Source: DASPLH01 sp035627675 (GTDB lineage Bacteria > Acidobacteriota > Terriglobia > Terriglobales > Acidobacteriaceae). From it: 23,863 nucleotides of DNA. Positions within the stretch are counted from its first letter, which is position 1. Each line of letters starts with the position of its first letter. Location of the stretch: NCBI GenBank assembly GCA_035627675.1, contig DASPLH010000135.1, positions 1 through 23,863 of the forward strand, read 5' to 3'. This document shows positions 13,402 to 22,532 of the stretch, in pieces. Made by a program: the position numbers and the translations under genes. The notes beneath the pieces are model-generated. The model saw only the letters and a list, made by a program, of their open reading frames with translations, did no database searches and was not told the DNA's origin.

Positions 13402-14933
13402 TCCGTCTCACGCTCCTTACCGGGTTCTGCCTGTTCCTTGCCACTTATGCGTGGAGGGACTGGTACAAGGCGCTCTGCGGGGTGATCGCCTTGATGGCGG
13501 TCGTCGAGCACCCGGACATGCCCAAGAGCTTGCTGGGCGTCCAGGGACTCAATGCCTGGAACCTTGTGCTTCTCGTAGTGGTGCTCGCATTTTTCAGCCG
13601 CCGGGCAGAGGAGGGGCTGCGGTGGGACATGCCGCGGTACGTCACCGCGCTACTGCTCCTGTACTTCACGGTAGTGATGGTGAGCTTTGTGCGACTCGTC
13701 ATCGGCCGTGACGAACTCGAATACTTCGGTCTCGCCGCCCGCGGGCAGGTCCACGAGACCGTGAGCATCGCGTCGCTCGTAAGCGAGTATGTGATCAATT
13801 GCTACAAGTGGGTCATCCCGGGGCTGCTGCTGTTCGCCGGCTGCCGCAGCCGTGAACGTTTCAAGTGGGGTGTGGCCGCCCTGTTGTTGGTCTACGTGTT
13901 GCTGGGACTTCAAGTGATCCGGTGGATGCCGCCAAGCAGTGCGATCACCGGCGAGGATCTTTCGGAACGAGCACTGAAGCTGCTGGTGAAAGAGGTCGGG
14001 TACCATCGCGTGAATCTTGCGATGATGCTGGCGGGCGCGGCCTGGGCGGTCATCGCGATTCGGCCCGCGCTCACCAGGGGTGTCACCCGGAACCTCGCGC
14101 TGATCGCTTCGATCACGACGGCATACGCGATGGCGCTGACGGCCGGACGAACCGGGTACGTTACATGGATGCTCGTCGGTCTTGTGTTGAGCGTTCTGCG
14201 CTGGCGCAAGAACCTCCTGTTGATACCCATCGCGGCGCTGATCATCGTGGCCGCAGTGCCTGGCACGCTGGAACGCATGACTCAGGGCTTCACGGAGGAG
14301 AGCCGCGACAGTAATACCGCGCTCGGAACCGGCGGCGGCCCCGGTCCGGACACCTACACGATTACCGCGGGACGTTCCATCGCCTGGCCGCTGGTTGTGG
14401 AGAAGATCAGAGAAGCGCCAATCACGGGATATGGCCGGCTCGCCATGCAGCGTACCGGCATCACGGCGTATCTCCTGCAGTTCGGCGAGGGGTTTGGGCA
14501 TCCCCACAACGCCTACCTCGAGATATGGCTCGATACGGGGCTTATCGGCTTCGCGGTGGTCATAGCCTTCTACGGCGTCGTGCTGGTCCATGCGATCAAA
14601 CTGTTTCGCGACCGCAAAGAGCCTCTGTACACCGCGATGGGCGGCGTCGCGTGCTCGCTTGTCCTCGCGCTGCTGGTCGCCAGCACTGGCAGCCAGACGT
14701 TCTATCCGCGCGAGGGCTCCGTCGCCATGTGGTGTGCGATCGGCTTGACGATGCGGGTGTGGGTTGAGCGTAAGAAGGCCATGGAGGCGGGACAGCACGG
14801 CGCGATCTGGGCCGGTGCAGAAGAGCCCGTGCGCGAGCGGAAGCGTGAGGCCGTGGTTGGGGCCATTCCAGAACTGACAGGCGTAGCGGTAACTGGCGGG
14901 CGGTGGATCCCGCCGCAAAGGCGGAAACGATGA
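13398..14933 (+). CDS. O-antigen ligase / Wzy-type polysaccharide polymerase
   Basis: A 511-residue polytopic membrane protein, with about ten or more hydrophobic helices from the N-terminus (MIRLTLLTGFCLFLATYAW) onward. The large periplasmic loop (around 295-340, including FTEESRDSN and a Gly-rich stretch) precedes the Wzy_C/ligase signature GHPHNAYLEIWLDTGLIGF (about 367-385). This family joins lipid-linked repeat units or ligates glycan to acceptors. Members in exosortase loci have been called 'probable O-glycosylation ligase', so acting on proteins is an alternative to polymerase. The ATG at 13398 forms an ATGA overlap with WecG; the 52-codon extension to 13242 is out-of-frame reading of WecG. 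A cytoplasmic tail of about 60 residues follows the last helix. Confidence 0.9.
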   Translation: MIRLTLLTGFCLFLATYAWRDWYKALCGVIALMAVVEHPDMPKSLLGVQGLNAWNLVLLVVVLAFFSRRAEEGLRWDMPRYVTALLLLYFTVVMVSFVRLVIGRDELEYFGLAARGQVHETVSIASLVSEYVINCYKWVIPGLLLFAGCRSRERFKWGVAALLLVYVLLGLQVIRWMPPSSAITGEDLSERALKLLVKEVGYHRVNLAMMLAGAAWAVIAIRPALTRGVTRNLALIASITTAYAMALTAGRTGYVTWMLVGLVLSVLRWRKNLLLIPIAALIIVAAVPGTLERMTQGFTEESRDSNTALGTGGGPGPDTYTITAGRSIAWPLVVEKIREAPITGYGRLAMQRTGITAYLLQFGEGFGHPHNAYLEIWLDTGLIGFAVVIAFYGVVLVHAIKLFRDRKEPLYTAMGGVACSLVLALLVASTGSQTFYPREGSVAMWCAIGLTMRVWVERKKAMEAGQHGAIWAGAEEPVRERKREAVVGAIPELTGVAVTGGRWIPPQRRKR

Positions 14934-15946
14934 ACGCAACCGCTGCACGGATGACGATGGACAGACCACAGAAGTTCCGATTGGTGTATCTGCTCGCGGC
15001 CAGTCACTCGGGCTCGACACTCACGGCAATGCTGCTGGGCGCACATCCGGAAGTGTGCACCGTTGGCGAATTGAAACTCTCGAACCTGGGAGACGTTGAC
15101 CGGTATCGCTGCTCGTGTTTGTCGCCCATCAAGGCGTGCTCGTTCTGGAACCGGGTGAGCGAGGCCATGCGACGCCGCGGCCATGCGTTCGATGTGGCGA
15201 ATGCCGGGACGGACTACCTTCGCAGCGTTGATTCCGGCTACGTCAGGCGGCTGGTTCGGCCGCTCCATCGCGGTCCGATTGCCGAACTTGCGCGCGACGC
15301 TGCGCTGGCCTTGTCTCCGGCGTGGCGCACTGCCGTCAAGCGAACGCAGAGGCGCAATGCCGATCTGATCGCGTCGGTGCTGGAGTGCACCGGCAAGCGA
15401 ATCGTCCTGGACTCTTCCAAGGTCGGGCTTCGACTGAAGTATCTGCTGCGCAATCCGGAACTGGACATTCGCGTGATCCGCATCGTTCGGGATGGCCGTG
15501 CCGTGATGAACACCTACATGCGTCCGGAGCTGTTTGCCGACGCGAGTGATCCGACTCGCAGGTCCGGCGGCGACGGCGGTTCTCGCAAATCGATTCCGAT
15601 CTCGATGCACGCCGCGGCCCGTGAATGGCGGCGCAGCAATGAAGAAGCGGAAGCCGTTCTTGCCACCGTGGCCCGAGACCGCTCGAAGGTGATCCATTAC
15701 GAAGACTTGTGCCGGGAGCCCGCACGCACACTCGAGGGATTGTTCGCCTTCATCGGCGCCGACCCGGCGAAGATGGTCATGGACTTCCGCTCGGTCGAAC
15801 AGCACATCGTTGGAAACGGGATGCGAATGGATTCCTCGAGCGAGATCCGGCTCGACGACCGTTGGAAACAGGCGCTGAGCGCCGAAGAACTCCGCGTGTT
15901 CGAAGAGGAAGCCGGCGCCATGAATCGGAAACTCGGATATAGATGA
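14930..15946 (+). CDS. Sulfotransferase family protein
   Basis: A 338-residue cytoplasmic enzyme of the PAPS-dependent sulfotransferase superfamily. The 5'-phosphosulfate-binding loop is AASHSGSTLTAMLLGAHPEV (23-42). A cysteine-rich C-x-C-x7-C segment (61-70) follows. IVLDSSKVGLRLKYLL (158-173) precedes the 3'-phosphate-binding region RIVRDGRAVMNTY (184-196). Near the end is KVIHYEDLCREPARTLEGLFAFIG, also typical of the family. In this setting it would sulfate the exopolysaccharide or its lipid-linked repeat; the acceptor is inferred only from neighbours. The ATG at 14930 overlaps the polymerase stop (ATGA). The stop overlaps the next start in the same way. Confidence 0.88.
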   Translation: MNATAARMTMDRPQKFRLVYLLAASHSGSTLTAMLLGAHPEVCTVGELKLSNLGDVDRYRCSCLSPIKACSFWNRVSEAMRRRGHAFDVANAGTDYLRSVDSGYVRRLVRPLHRGPIAELARDAALALSPAWRTAVKRTQRRNADLIASVLECTGKRIVLDSSKVGLRLKYLLRNPELDIRVIRIVRDGRAVMNTYMRPELFADASDPTRRSGGDGGSRKSIPISMHAAAREWRRSNEEAEAVLATVARDRSKVIHYEDLCREPARTLEGLFAFIGADPAKMVMDFRSVEQHIVGNGMRMDSSSEIRLDDRWKQALSAEELRVFEEEAGAMNRKLGYR

Positions 15947-17094
15947 GCCACCGCCAGGTCCATCATCGCGCGCCCAGACGCGCTCGCATCCTCGTAGCCG
16001 AAGCGCTGCGGCGGACAGGCCTGCTCCGGCTCTGGATGTGGCTCAACCGGAAAAGAATCACAATCCTCACGCTGCACGGCACGATGCAGATGGATGAGAC
16101 GTGCTCATGGCGCCCTTTGCGCGAGCAATATCCGCCAAGCCGGCTTGAGGACGCGCTCGCCATCTTGGCTCGGCACTACCGGTTCGTGAGCCTGGAAGAC
16201 GCTGCGGAGATGGTTGCCGGCCGCAAGCCGGTGCGACCGTACTCCATCGCCGTCACGTTTGACGACGGCTACCGGAATAACCTGACGCATGCGTTGCCTG
16301 TCTTGCGGAAGCATAACGCCCCGGCAACGATCTTCCTCACTACCGGACATGTTGAGGAACAGCGGCCGTTTTGGTGCGACCGGCTCGACTACGCCCTTCA
16401 ACAGGTCTCGATGCAGGGCAGGGAAGTTGTGGTCGGGGGACGCAGATTGCAGCCCCGGGGTTCCTCGCGGGAAGATCTGGCGGAGTTCTACGCTGAGATT
16501 CGCGCCACGGCGAAGAATGCCGCGCTCGACGACGAGCAGATGCGGAGCGAACTGGAATGTCTGGCCGCGAAACTCGAGAGAGAGTCCGGTGTTGCGCTTC
16601 GAGATGCGTTGCAGCAGGACGCCTGGGCGGCGGTGCTGCTGTGGGAGGACGCACGTCAGGCCGCGTCGGATCCCATGCTCGAGTTTGGAAGTCATACGGT
16701 CGATCACGTCCTCCTGCGGCGCACTTCGGAGGAAGACGCAGTGCGCCAGCTCCGGGAGTCCAAGCGGGCCGTGGAGGAGAATCTCGGCAAAGACTGCCGC
16801 TACCTCGCGTATCCGAATGGCAGTTACGACGCGAGTATCGCCAAGCTTGTGCGGGAGTGCGGGTACGAAGCCGCGGTCACGAGCGATTCCGGCACGGTGA
16901 AGGCCGGTCACGATCTCTTTTCGCTTCCGCGTATATCACTTGGTGTACATGAAACACCCGCCGATTTGCTGGCGACGGTTTCAGGATTGTGGAGTGTAGT
17001 TGCGCTGTCACGCGGCAGGCTCGCTAAGCTGCGCAGGCGTGTGCCCACACCAATGCACTCAGGAGGAAAGTCAACTTGGCCCGTATCTGCATAG
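15943..17094 (+). CDS. Polysaccharide deacetylase (NodB/CE4 family)
   Basis: A 383-residue protein with a basic N-terminus and no clear signal peptide. The NodB domain begins at ITILTLHGTM (39-48). The metal/catalytic motif TFDDGYR is at 105-111, and the His motif SHTVDH (250-255) supplies the H-x3-H pair. YLAYPNGSYD and LFSLPRISLG follow as expected. CE4 enzymes remove N- or O-acetyl groups from polysaccharides. An insertion of about 100 residues (DRLDYALQ to LLWEDARQ) separates the two motifs, as in some EPS-linked members. The ATG overlaps the sulfotransferase stop, and its last 19 bases overlap the next gene. Confidence 0.9.
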   Translation: MSHRQVHHRAPRRARILVAEALRRTGLLRLWMWLNRKRITILTLHGTMQMDETCSWRPLREQYPPSRLEDALAILARHYRFVSLEDAAEMVAGRKPVRPYSIAVTFDDGYRNNLTHALPVLRKHNAPATIFLTTGHVEEQRPFWCDRLDYALQQVSMQGREVVVGGRRLQPRGSSREDLAEFYAEIRATAKNAALDDEQMRSELECLAAKLERESGVALRDALQQDAWAAVLLWEDARQAASDPMLEFGSHTVDHVLLRRTSEEDAVRQLRESKRAVEENLGKDCRYLAYPNGSYDASIAKLVRECGYEAAVTSDSGTVKAGHDLFSLPRISLGVHETPADLLATVSGLWSVVALSRGRLAKLRRRVPTPMHSGGKSTWPVSA

Positions 17095-18206
17095 TGGCCC
17101 ACTTCGCATTCGGCGCGCTCCAGGGTGGCGGCACCGGCCACGTCGGCGGCGTGGAGCGCCAGACAACCATGCTGGCGCGGTGGCTCGCCAAGCGTGGCCA
17201 CGAGGTTTCTCTCCTCACCTGGAATGACGGGCAACCAGAGGACACGGTTATCGACGGCGTTCGAGTGATCCCGATGTGTGGGAGATCGGAGGGGATCCCC
17301 GGGCTGCGGTTCCTGACTCCACGCTGGACCTCCTTGCTCAAGGCTGTTCGCAAGGCGGACGCAGACCTTTACTACTTCAATGCCGCCGAAGCCGCGACCG
17401 GCCAGCTTGCGATGTGGTGCCGCAGGAATGGGCGCAAGTTCGTCTATTCCGTTGCGAACGACCTGGAATGCACCCGCAGCCTTCCGCGAATCAAGGCTCC
17501 GCAAGCGCGCCTGCTGTATGTGCACGGCGTGCGGCATGCCGACGTAGTGATCTCGCAGACCGACAAGCAAAAACGAATGCTCTCGCTGGAGTTCGGGCGG
17601 GATTCTGTCGTGTTGCCGATGCCTTGCGCGGGTCCCGACGATTCGGAAGTCACAAAGGCAAATGGCCGTGGCGGGAATCGGGTACTGTGGGCGGCGCGAC
17701 TGGATCCGGTAAAGCGGTTTGACGTTCTGTTGGATGTAGCGCGGCAAAATCCCCAGTTGATATTTGATGTAGCTGCGCCGATTGTCTGGAGCAGAGCTTA
17801 CACGGAGAGCATGTTGCGAGACGCAGCGGCCATTCCCAATGTGGTGATGCACGGGCGCGTCGCTCCGGAGCGGATGCCCGACCTCTATCGCCATTCCACC
17901 GTGCTCTGCTGCACGTCCGACAGCGAAGGGTTTCCCAATACCTTCCTCGAAGCCTGGAGCTGGGGTGTTCCTGTTGTGTCCACCGTAGACCCCGACGGCA
18001 TCATCGAGAGAAACCAACTCGGGCTGTTCGTTACGAAGGAAAAACTCTCCAACGCGCTCAAGGATTTGTGCGGAGATACAGAAAGGCACCGGCGGCTTTG
18101 CCGCAATGCGCGCGACTACTACGTGAGGAACCACCAGGTCGATACAGCCATGTCACGTTTCGAACAACTGTTTCTTCAAACGATCGGGAAGAGAGAGCGG
18201 GCGTGA
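17076..18206 (+). CDS. GT4-family glycosyltransferase
   Basis: A 376-residue GT-B fold enzyme. The N-terminus ICIVAHFAFG carries a Gly-rich loop (GGGTGHVGGVERQT) and KRGHEVSLLTW. The C-terminal donor domain has VLWAARLDPVKRFDVLLD and the E-x7-E signature SEGFPNTFLEAWSWGVPVV, characteristic of retaining GT4 enzymes. It would add a sugar to the lipid-linked repeat on the cytoplasmic face; donor and acceptor are unknown. The TTG start at 17076 is chosen because of the strong AGGAGG at 17059-17064. No better ATG keeps the N-terminal Rossmann strand. It overlaps the deacetylase by 19 bp and the next gene by a GTGA. Confidence 0.92.
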   Translation: MARICIVAHFAFGALQGGGTGHVGGVERQTTMLARWLAKRGHEVSLLTWNDGQPEDTVIDGVRVIPMCGRSEGIPGLRFLTPRWTSLLKAVRKADADLYYFNAAEAATGQLAMWCRRNGRKFVYSVANDLECTRSLPRIKAPQARLLYVHGVRHADVVISQTDKQKRMLSLEFGRDSVVLPMPCAGPDDSEVTKANGRGGNRVLWAARLDPVKRFDVLLDVARQNPQLIFDVAAPIVWSRAYTESMLRDAAAIPNVVMHGRVAPERMPDLYRHSTVLCCTSDSEGFPNTFLEAWSWGVPVVSTVDPDGIIERNQLGLFVTKEKLSNALKDLCGDTERHRRLCRNARDYYVRNHQVDTAMSRFEQLFLQTIGKRERA

Positions 18207-19414
18207 TTTCAAGAGACCAAGAAGGCGTTTGCGCCGGACAACAGCGGCCAGAGAGCCGGATCCGCGTGGTCCAGGTGATCAGCAACCTCGAATTCGGCGG
18301 CGCGCAGCGGCAGGTGATCGAGTTGACGAACAATATGCCCGCCGGGGAATTCGACATGCACATCTGTTCGCTCTCCGACTACGTTCCGCTGGGCGAGCAG
18401 CTGCGCGAGCCGCACAGGCTGCACCTGGTGACGAAGAAATGGAAGTTCGACGCGACGGTGGTTCCGCGGCTTGCGGCGCTCCTGAAGCGGCTGAAGGCCG
18501 ACATCGTTCACGGATACCTGTTCGACGCCGATATTGCTGCGCGGCTGGCCGGGGCGATAGCGGGCGTTCCGGTACGGATCAGCTCAGAACGAAACACCGA
18601 CTACCACATCAAACGGCGTCAGTTGCTGGCCTTCAACATGACGCGCCGGTATGTGGATCTTGTTCTGGCCAACTCTCATGCAGGGGCGGCGTTCAACAGC
18701 CGCATGCTCGGCCATCCGATGTCGCAGTACCGCGTCATCCACAACGGCGTGGACACGGTCCGGTTTGCGCCACGCGACTCCCTGGCGATGCGCGCCGAAC
18801 TCGGCGTTGCGGATGGGGAACTGCTGGTTGGAATGTTCGGCAGCTTCAAACAGCAGAAGAACCATCCGCTGCTGTTCGAGGCGGCGAGAACCGTTCTGCA
18901 ACATGCACCGAACACGCGCTTCCTGTTCGTCGGCGAGATGCTCTACGGAGGAATGCATGGGTCGGACGAGTACTGCCGTCGCGTTCACGCACTGGTGGAC
19001 GAACTCGGAATCCGCGACCGTTGCCTTTTCGCCGGCAATCGCCCGGACGTGGACAAACTCTACCCGGCGTGCGACGTGACTGTTCTGCCGTCGCTCTTCG
19101 AAGGGACTCCGAATGTGGTGCTCGAGTCGATGGCCTCCGGAGTTCCGGTTGTCGCCACAGACGTATCGGACAACCGCTTCATCATCCCGGACGGCAAAGT
19201 CGGCTACGTCGTACCGCTTCACGATGCGGCGGTGCTCGCAGACCGGATTGTTGCGATCCTCCGAAACCCGGCTTTGCGGCACAACATGAGTCTCGCCGCC
19301 AGGCAATGGGCTGTAACCGAGTTTTCGACTGCCGCGCTGGCAGGCAAGACCGCTCAGGTGTACCGCGAAGCGTTGTCATGCAAGCGCGGAGCACGCGCAC
19401 ATGGGGTCTCGTAA
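18203..19414 (+). CDS. GT4-family glycosyltransferase
   Basis: A 403-residue GT-B enzyme. VVQVISNLEFGGAQRQVIEL is the classic N-terminal acceptor-side signature of GT4 enzymes. DIVHGYLFDADIAARLAG, VIHNGVDTVRF, VGMFGSFKQQKNHPLLFEA and the E-x7-E motif FEGTPNVVLESMASGVPVV follow. It is presumably the second extension enzyme for the repeat unit. The GTG at 18203 overlaps the preceding TGA (GTGA), with a purine-rich GGGAAGAGAGAG upstream. A frame reaching 18068 only re-reads the preceding gene out of phase. Confidence 0.92.
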   Translation: MISRDQEGVCAGQQRPESRIRVVQVISNLEFGGAQRQVIELTNNMPAGEFDMHICSLSDYVPLGEQLREPHRLHLVTKKWKFDATVVPRLAALLKRLKADIVHGYLFDADIAARLAGAIAGVPVRISSERNTDYHIKRRQLLAFNMTRRYVDLVLANSHAGAAFNSRMLGHPMSQYRVIHNGVDTVRFAPRDSLAMRAELGVADGELLVGMFGSFKQQKNHPLLFEAARTVLQHAPNTRFLFVGEMLYGGMHGSDEYCRRVHALVDELGIRDRCLFAGNRPDVDKLYPACDVTVLPSLFEGTPNVVLESMASGVPVVATDVSDNRFIIPDGKVGYVVPLHDAAVLADRIVAILRNPALRHNMSLAARQWAVTEFSTAALAGKTAQVYREALSCKRGARAHGVS

Positions 19415-19416
19415 GA

Positions 19417-21474
19417 ATGCAATCGCCTCTTTGGTATTTCAGACGTATTCGCAGCATGTCAGCATCTGAGCTGGCGTGGCGCGCCGCCTCCGCCATTCGC
19501 GATACGGGGGACCGGGTCCGCTTTCCACTGGGAGCGTACCCTTCTTTGCGACATGCCATTGCCGCGCCTCCCGAGAGCGAGTGCGGATTTCGCGTATGCG
19601 ACTTGCAGGTGGGCGAGTGGGCCGGCAAGCAGGCCTCGCCCGCCGAGCAGCGCTGGCTCGCTCGCCTCGTGAACCACGCGGATCAGCTTCGCGCGAACCG
19701 ATTGTCATTCTTCGATCTGCAAAACAAGCATCTCGGCGACCCCATCGGGTGGAATCGAGATCATGCGGCCGGCATCGATGCTCCGATGCGATTCGCCCCG
19801 GGGATCGATTACCGGGACTTCAAAGTGACCGGCGATTGCAAACTGGTATGGGAGCCGAACCGCCATCACCATCTCGTGGTGCTTGCGCGCGCATACCGTG
19901 CCAGCGGCGACGTCCGTTACGCAGAAGCCATTGCCGGCCAGCTCACGTCGTGGCTCGACCAGTGTCCATTCGGCCGGGGGATGAACTGGCGCAGTCCGCT
20001 GGAACTCGGAATCCGCCTGATCAATTGGGTTTGGGCTATCGACATGATCCGCGAATCGGGCGCAATCGCTGCCGGCCTTCGCGAGCGTCTGTTGCACTCC
20101 GCCTATCTCCAGATGTGGGAGATCACACGCAAGTACTCGCAGTCGTCATCGGCCAACAACCACACGATCGGCGAGGCTGCGGGCGTGTACGTCGCTTCCA
20201 GCTACTTCACCCAACTGAGGGACGCGGCAGCATGGAAGGCCCAGGCCCGCGACATCCTAATCCGCGAATTGGCAGAGCAGACGTATGCATCCGGTGCGGG
20301 GCGTGAGCAGGCGATGGGATACCACTTGTTCGTGCTGCACCTGTTCCTGCTCGCCGCGCTGGTGGGCCGTCACACCGGCGATGAGTTTCCGCCGGAATAC
20401 TGGGCACGCATGGAGAAGATGTTCGCCTTTGTCGCCGAGATCAGCGCAGGCGGACCTCTGCCCATGTTCGGGGACTGCGACGATGCCTATGTGCTCGATC
20501 TCGGCTCCAGGCATGGCGACGCGAAAGGGTTGCTCTCGACAGGAGCCGTGTTGTTCCGGCGTGGAGACTTCAAGCGCCACGCGGGAGAATACGCCGAAGG
20601 CACGCGGTGGCTACTGGGCAAAGGCTCGCGCGCAGAGTTCGAAGATCTTCATGTCCACGCTGCGCCGCCGGCGTCGGTGGCGTTCGGCGATGCAGGTGTT
20701 TACCTCCTGCAGGACGGAAGCGCAGCCGGCGATCGCATCAGCGTGTTCTTCGATTGCGGCGAGCACGGATTCAAATCGATCGCGGCGCACGGTCACGCGG
20801 ATGCGCTTGCGTTCACCCTGCGCGCGTTCGGCGAGGACGTGCTGGTCGATCCCGGAACCTATGACTACTTCACGTATCCGGAATGGCGCGCCTACTTCCG
20901 CAGCACGCGCGCACACAACACGGTGGAGATCGACGGCCAGGACCAGTCGGTCATGCAGGGACCGTTCCTCTGGGGCAAGCGTGCGAACGCGCGTTGTATC
21001 CGTTGGGAGCCGCGTCCCGACGGGGGACTCGTCACGGGAGAGCACGACGGCTACACCCGGCTGCAAGATCCTGTTCTGCACCGGCGCACGATTGAGCTGA
21101 TTGGCGCTGAAGGCGAAGTGCTGATTACGGACGAACTAGTCTGCGCCGGATCTCACCGCGCCACCTTGCATTTCCATCTCGGCGAGAAGTGCGGCATTGA
21201 ACCGGTTGCGGCGAACGCATACGAGATTCGGCTCGAGAACGGAGTCGTGTCGCTGGAACTCGACCCGCGTACCAGCGTCCGATGGACCCGTGGCGGCGAT
21301 ACGGCCTCGGGTGGTTGGGTCAGCCGCGCATACCACGTCAAGTCGCCTGCTGCTACTCTGGCGGCCCAGATCACGATCAGCGGCCCGACGACGGTCGCCA
21401 CGCGCCTGCGAGTGCAGCCGAAGCACTTGGAATTGCAGCGCCACAACGTCCACACAGAAACGGGGAACGCATAG
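19417..21474 (+). CDS. Heparinase II/III-type polysaccharide lyase
   Basis: A 685-residue protein. The N-terminal half is an alpha/alpha toroid (ELAWRAASAIRDTGDRVRF, KLVWEPNRHHHLVVLARAY, NWRSPLELGIRLINWVW). It includes the family motif SANNHTIGEA (245-254) and GYHLF (301-305, Tyr302). The C-terminal half is beta-sandwich, with the metal/catalytic stretch HGHADALAF (458-466), VLVDPGTYDYF and RSTRAHNTVEIDGQDQS. Family members cleave uronate-containing glycans by beta-elimination. In EPS operons they may trim or release polymer, or act during synthesis. No signal peptide is evident, which is odd for an enzyme acting on exported polymer. The ATG at 19417 follows the previous stop by 2 bases. An in-frame ATG at 19378 and a long out-of-phase extension to 18229 were discounted. 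Confidence 0.88.
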   Translation: MQSPLWYFRRIRSMSASELAWRAASAIRDTGDRVRFPLGAYPSLRHAIAAPPESECGFRVCDLQVGEWAGKQASPAEQRWLARLVNHADQLRANRLSFFDLQNKHLGDPIGWNRDHAAGIDAPMRFAPGIDYRDFKVTGDCKLVWEPNRHHHLVVLARAYRASGDVRYAEAIAGQLTSWLDQCPFGRGMNWRSPLELGIRLINWVWAIDMIRESGAIAAGLRERLLHSAYLQMWEITRKYSQSSSANNHTIGEAAGVYVASSYFTQLRDAAAWKAQARDILIRELAEQTYASGAGREQAMGYHLFVLHLFLLAALVGRHTGDEFPPEYWARMEKMFAFVAEISAGGPLPMFGDCDDAYVLDLGSRHGDAKGLLSTGAVLFRRGDFKRHAGEYAEGTRWLLGKGSRAEFEDLHVHAAPPASVAFGDAGVYLLQDGSAAGDRISVFFDCGEHGFKSIAAHGHADALAFTLRAFGEDVLVDPGTYDYFTYPEWRAYFRSTRAHNTVEIDGQDQSVMQGPFLWGKRANARCIRWEPRPDGGLVTGEHDGYTRLQDPVLHRRTIELIGAEGEVLITDELVCAGSHRATLHFHLGEKCGIEPVAANAYEIRLENGVVSLELDPRTSVRWTRGGDTASGGWVSRAYHVKSPAATLAAQITISGPTTVATRLRVQPKHLELQRHNVHTETGNA

Positions 21475-21477
21475 CCA

Positions 21478-22521
21478 ATGCCGTACGCCATTGAACGCGC
21501 CGATGTGAAGCGCCAAAAGGAAGACATCCTGGACGTGTGGTCGGGAGTGTTGCGCACCGGCAAGCCGCCGCGCTTCACGTGGATCCATGAGCAGAACCCT
21601 TTCGGTCCGGTGCCTTGCTGGCTGGTTCGTGAGACCGGAAAGCAAATTGTGGTTGGCTCGGCGAGCTTGTGCCCTCGCACCATGGTGTATCGCGGGCGGG
21701 CGTATCGAGGCGGTATCGCTATCGACTACGCCGTCAAGAAAAATCACAGGGTGCTCGGGCCGGCGATCATGCTTCAGAAAGCCGCGATCCAGTCGTGTGC
21801 TGAGCAGGAAGTGGACTTGATATACGCGCTTCCCAACGACCTCTCGGGGCCGGTCATCCTCCGTGCCGGATACAGGTTGCTGGGCCACCAGGTCACTTAT
21901 CGCAAGCCGCTGCGAACCCGAGCCGCACTGGAGCGCCGTTTCGGACGATGGGCCGCGCTGGCGAGTTGGGGCATTGACGCAGTGTTGCGGGTCACGTCCC
22001 GCGAGACGTTCGCCCGGCGCGATGGCGCGTTCGGATTCGAAGAACTCCGGACTTTCGATCACCGCTTCGACGAGTTCTGGAAACGGATGTCGGCAACCGT
22101 GCCTCTGACCGGCGAGCGCACGTCGGCATTCCTGAACTGGCGTTTCGCGTCCTGTCTGCACAAGGAGTTCAAGACGCTGGCCCTGACGGATCGGGCCTCC
22201 GGAGCGCTTGTCGGATACGTCACCTGGTACCTGAACGACGACGAGATCGTGATTTCGGATCTGTTGGTGCAGGACTTCGATCGCTCGTTTGACGCCCTGC
22301 TGGCGGAGTTTCTGAGGCGCGTCCGGCGGGTCACCGCATCTTCCGTCGTGTTTCGGTATTTCGGGGCTAAGGCAGTCACCGGCAGGTTGCAACGGTTCGG
22401 ATTCGTCGAGAGGCCTTCGACGACAATCTTTGCGGTTCATACTCCTGCCGGGTCGCCGGCGGAACAGTTCGTCGGCGATCCCGACAACTGGTATCTGCTG
22501 GATGGCGATGCGGATCTGTAG
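21478..22521 (+). CDS. GNAT-like acyltransferase, EPS/exosortase locus
   Basis: A 347-residue soluble protein with two GNAT-like halves. IVVGSASLCPRTMVYRGRAYRGGIAIDYAVKKNHRVLGPAIMLQKAAI holds the core strands and the HRVLGPAIM loop that would bind the acyl-CoA pyrophosphate. The second half has ERTSAFLNWRF, LTDRASGALVGYVTWYL and ISDLLVQDFDRSFDALLAEFLRR. Long GNAT proteins like this are frequent beside exosortase genes. It may acylate an amino-sugar precursor of the EPS, but substrate and even activity are unproven; a FemAB-like role is an alternative. It starts 3 bases after the lyase stop. Confidence 0.78.
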   Translation: MPYAIERADVKRQKEDILDVWSGVLRTGKPPRFTWIHEQNPFGPVPCWLVRETGKQIVVGSASLCPRTMVYRGRAYRGGIAIDYAVKKNHRVLGPAIMLQKAAIQSCAEQEVDLIYALPNDLSGPVILRAGYRLLGHQVTYRKPLRTRAALERRFGRWAALASWGIDAVLRVTSRETFARRDGAFGFEELRTFDHRFDEFWKRMSATVPLTGERTSAFLNWRFASCLHKEFKTLALTDRASGALVGYVTWYLNDDEIVISDLLVQDFDRSFDALLAEFLRRVRRVTASSVVFRYFGAKAVTGRLQRFGFVERPSTTIFAVHTPAGSPAEQFVGDPDNWYLLDGDADL

Positions 22522-22532
22522 CGAGTGAGTGC

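Noticed and set aside
13650..15020. 456-codon minus-strand frame
   Set aside because: Antisense to the polymerase and sulfotransferase genes; low-complexity Arg/His/Gln composition, no ribosome site.
18229..19416. Long in-frame N-terminal extension of the heparinase-type gene (1081 codons in total)
   Set aside because: The first 396 codons re-read the GT4 gene out of phase and show no protein features. The lyase signature begins after the ATG at 19417.
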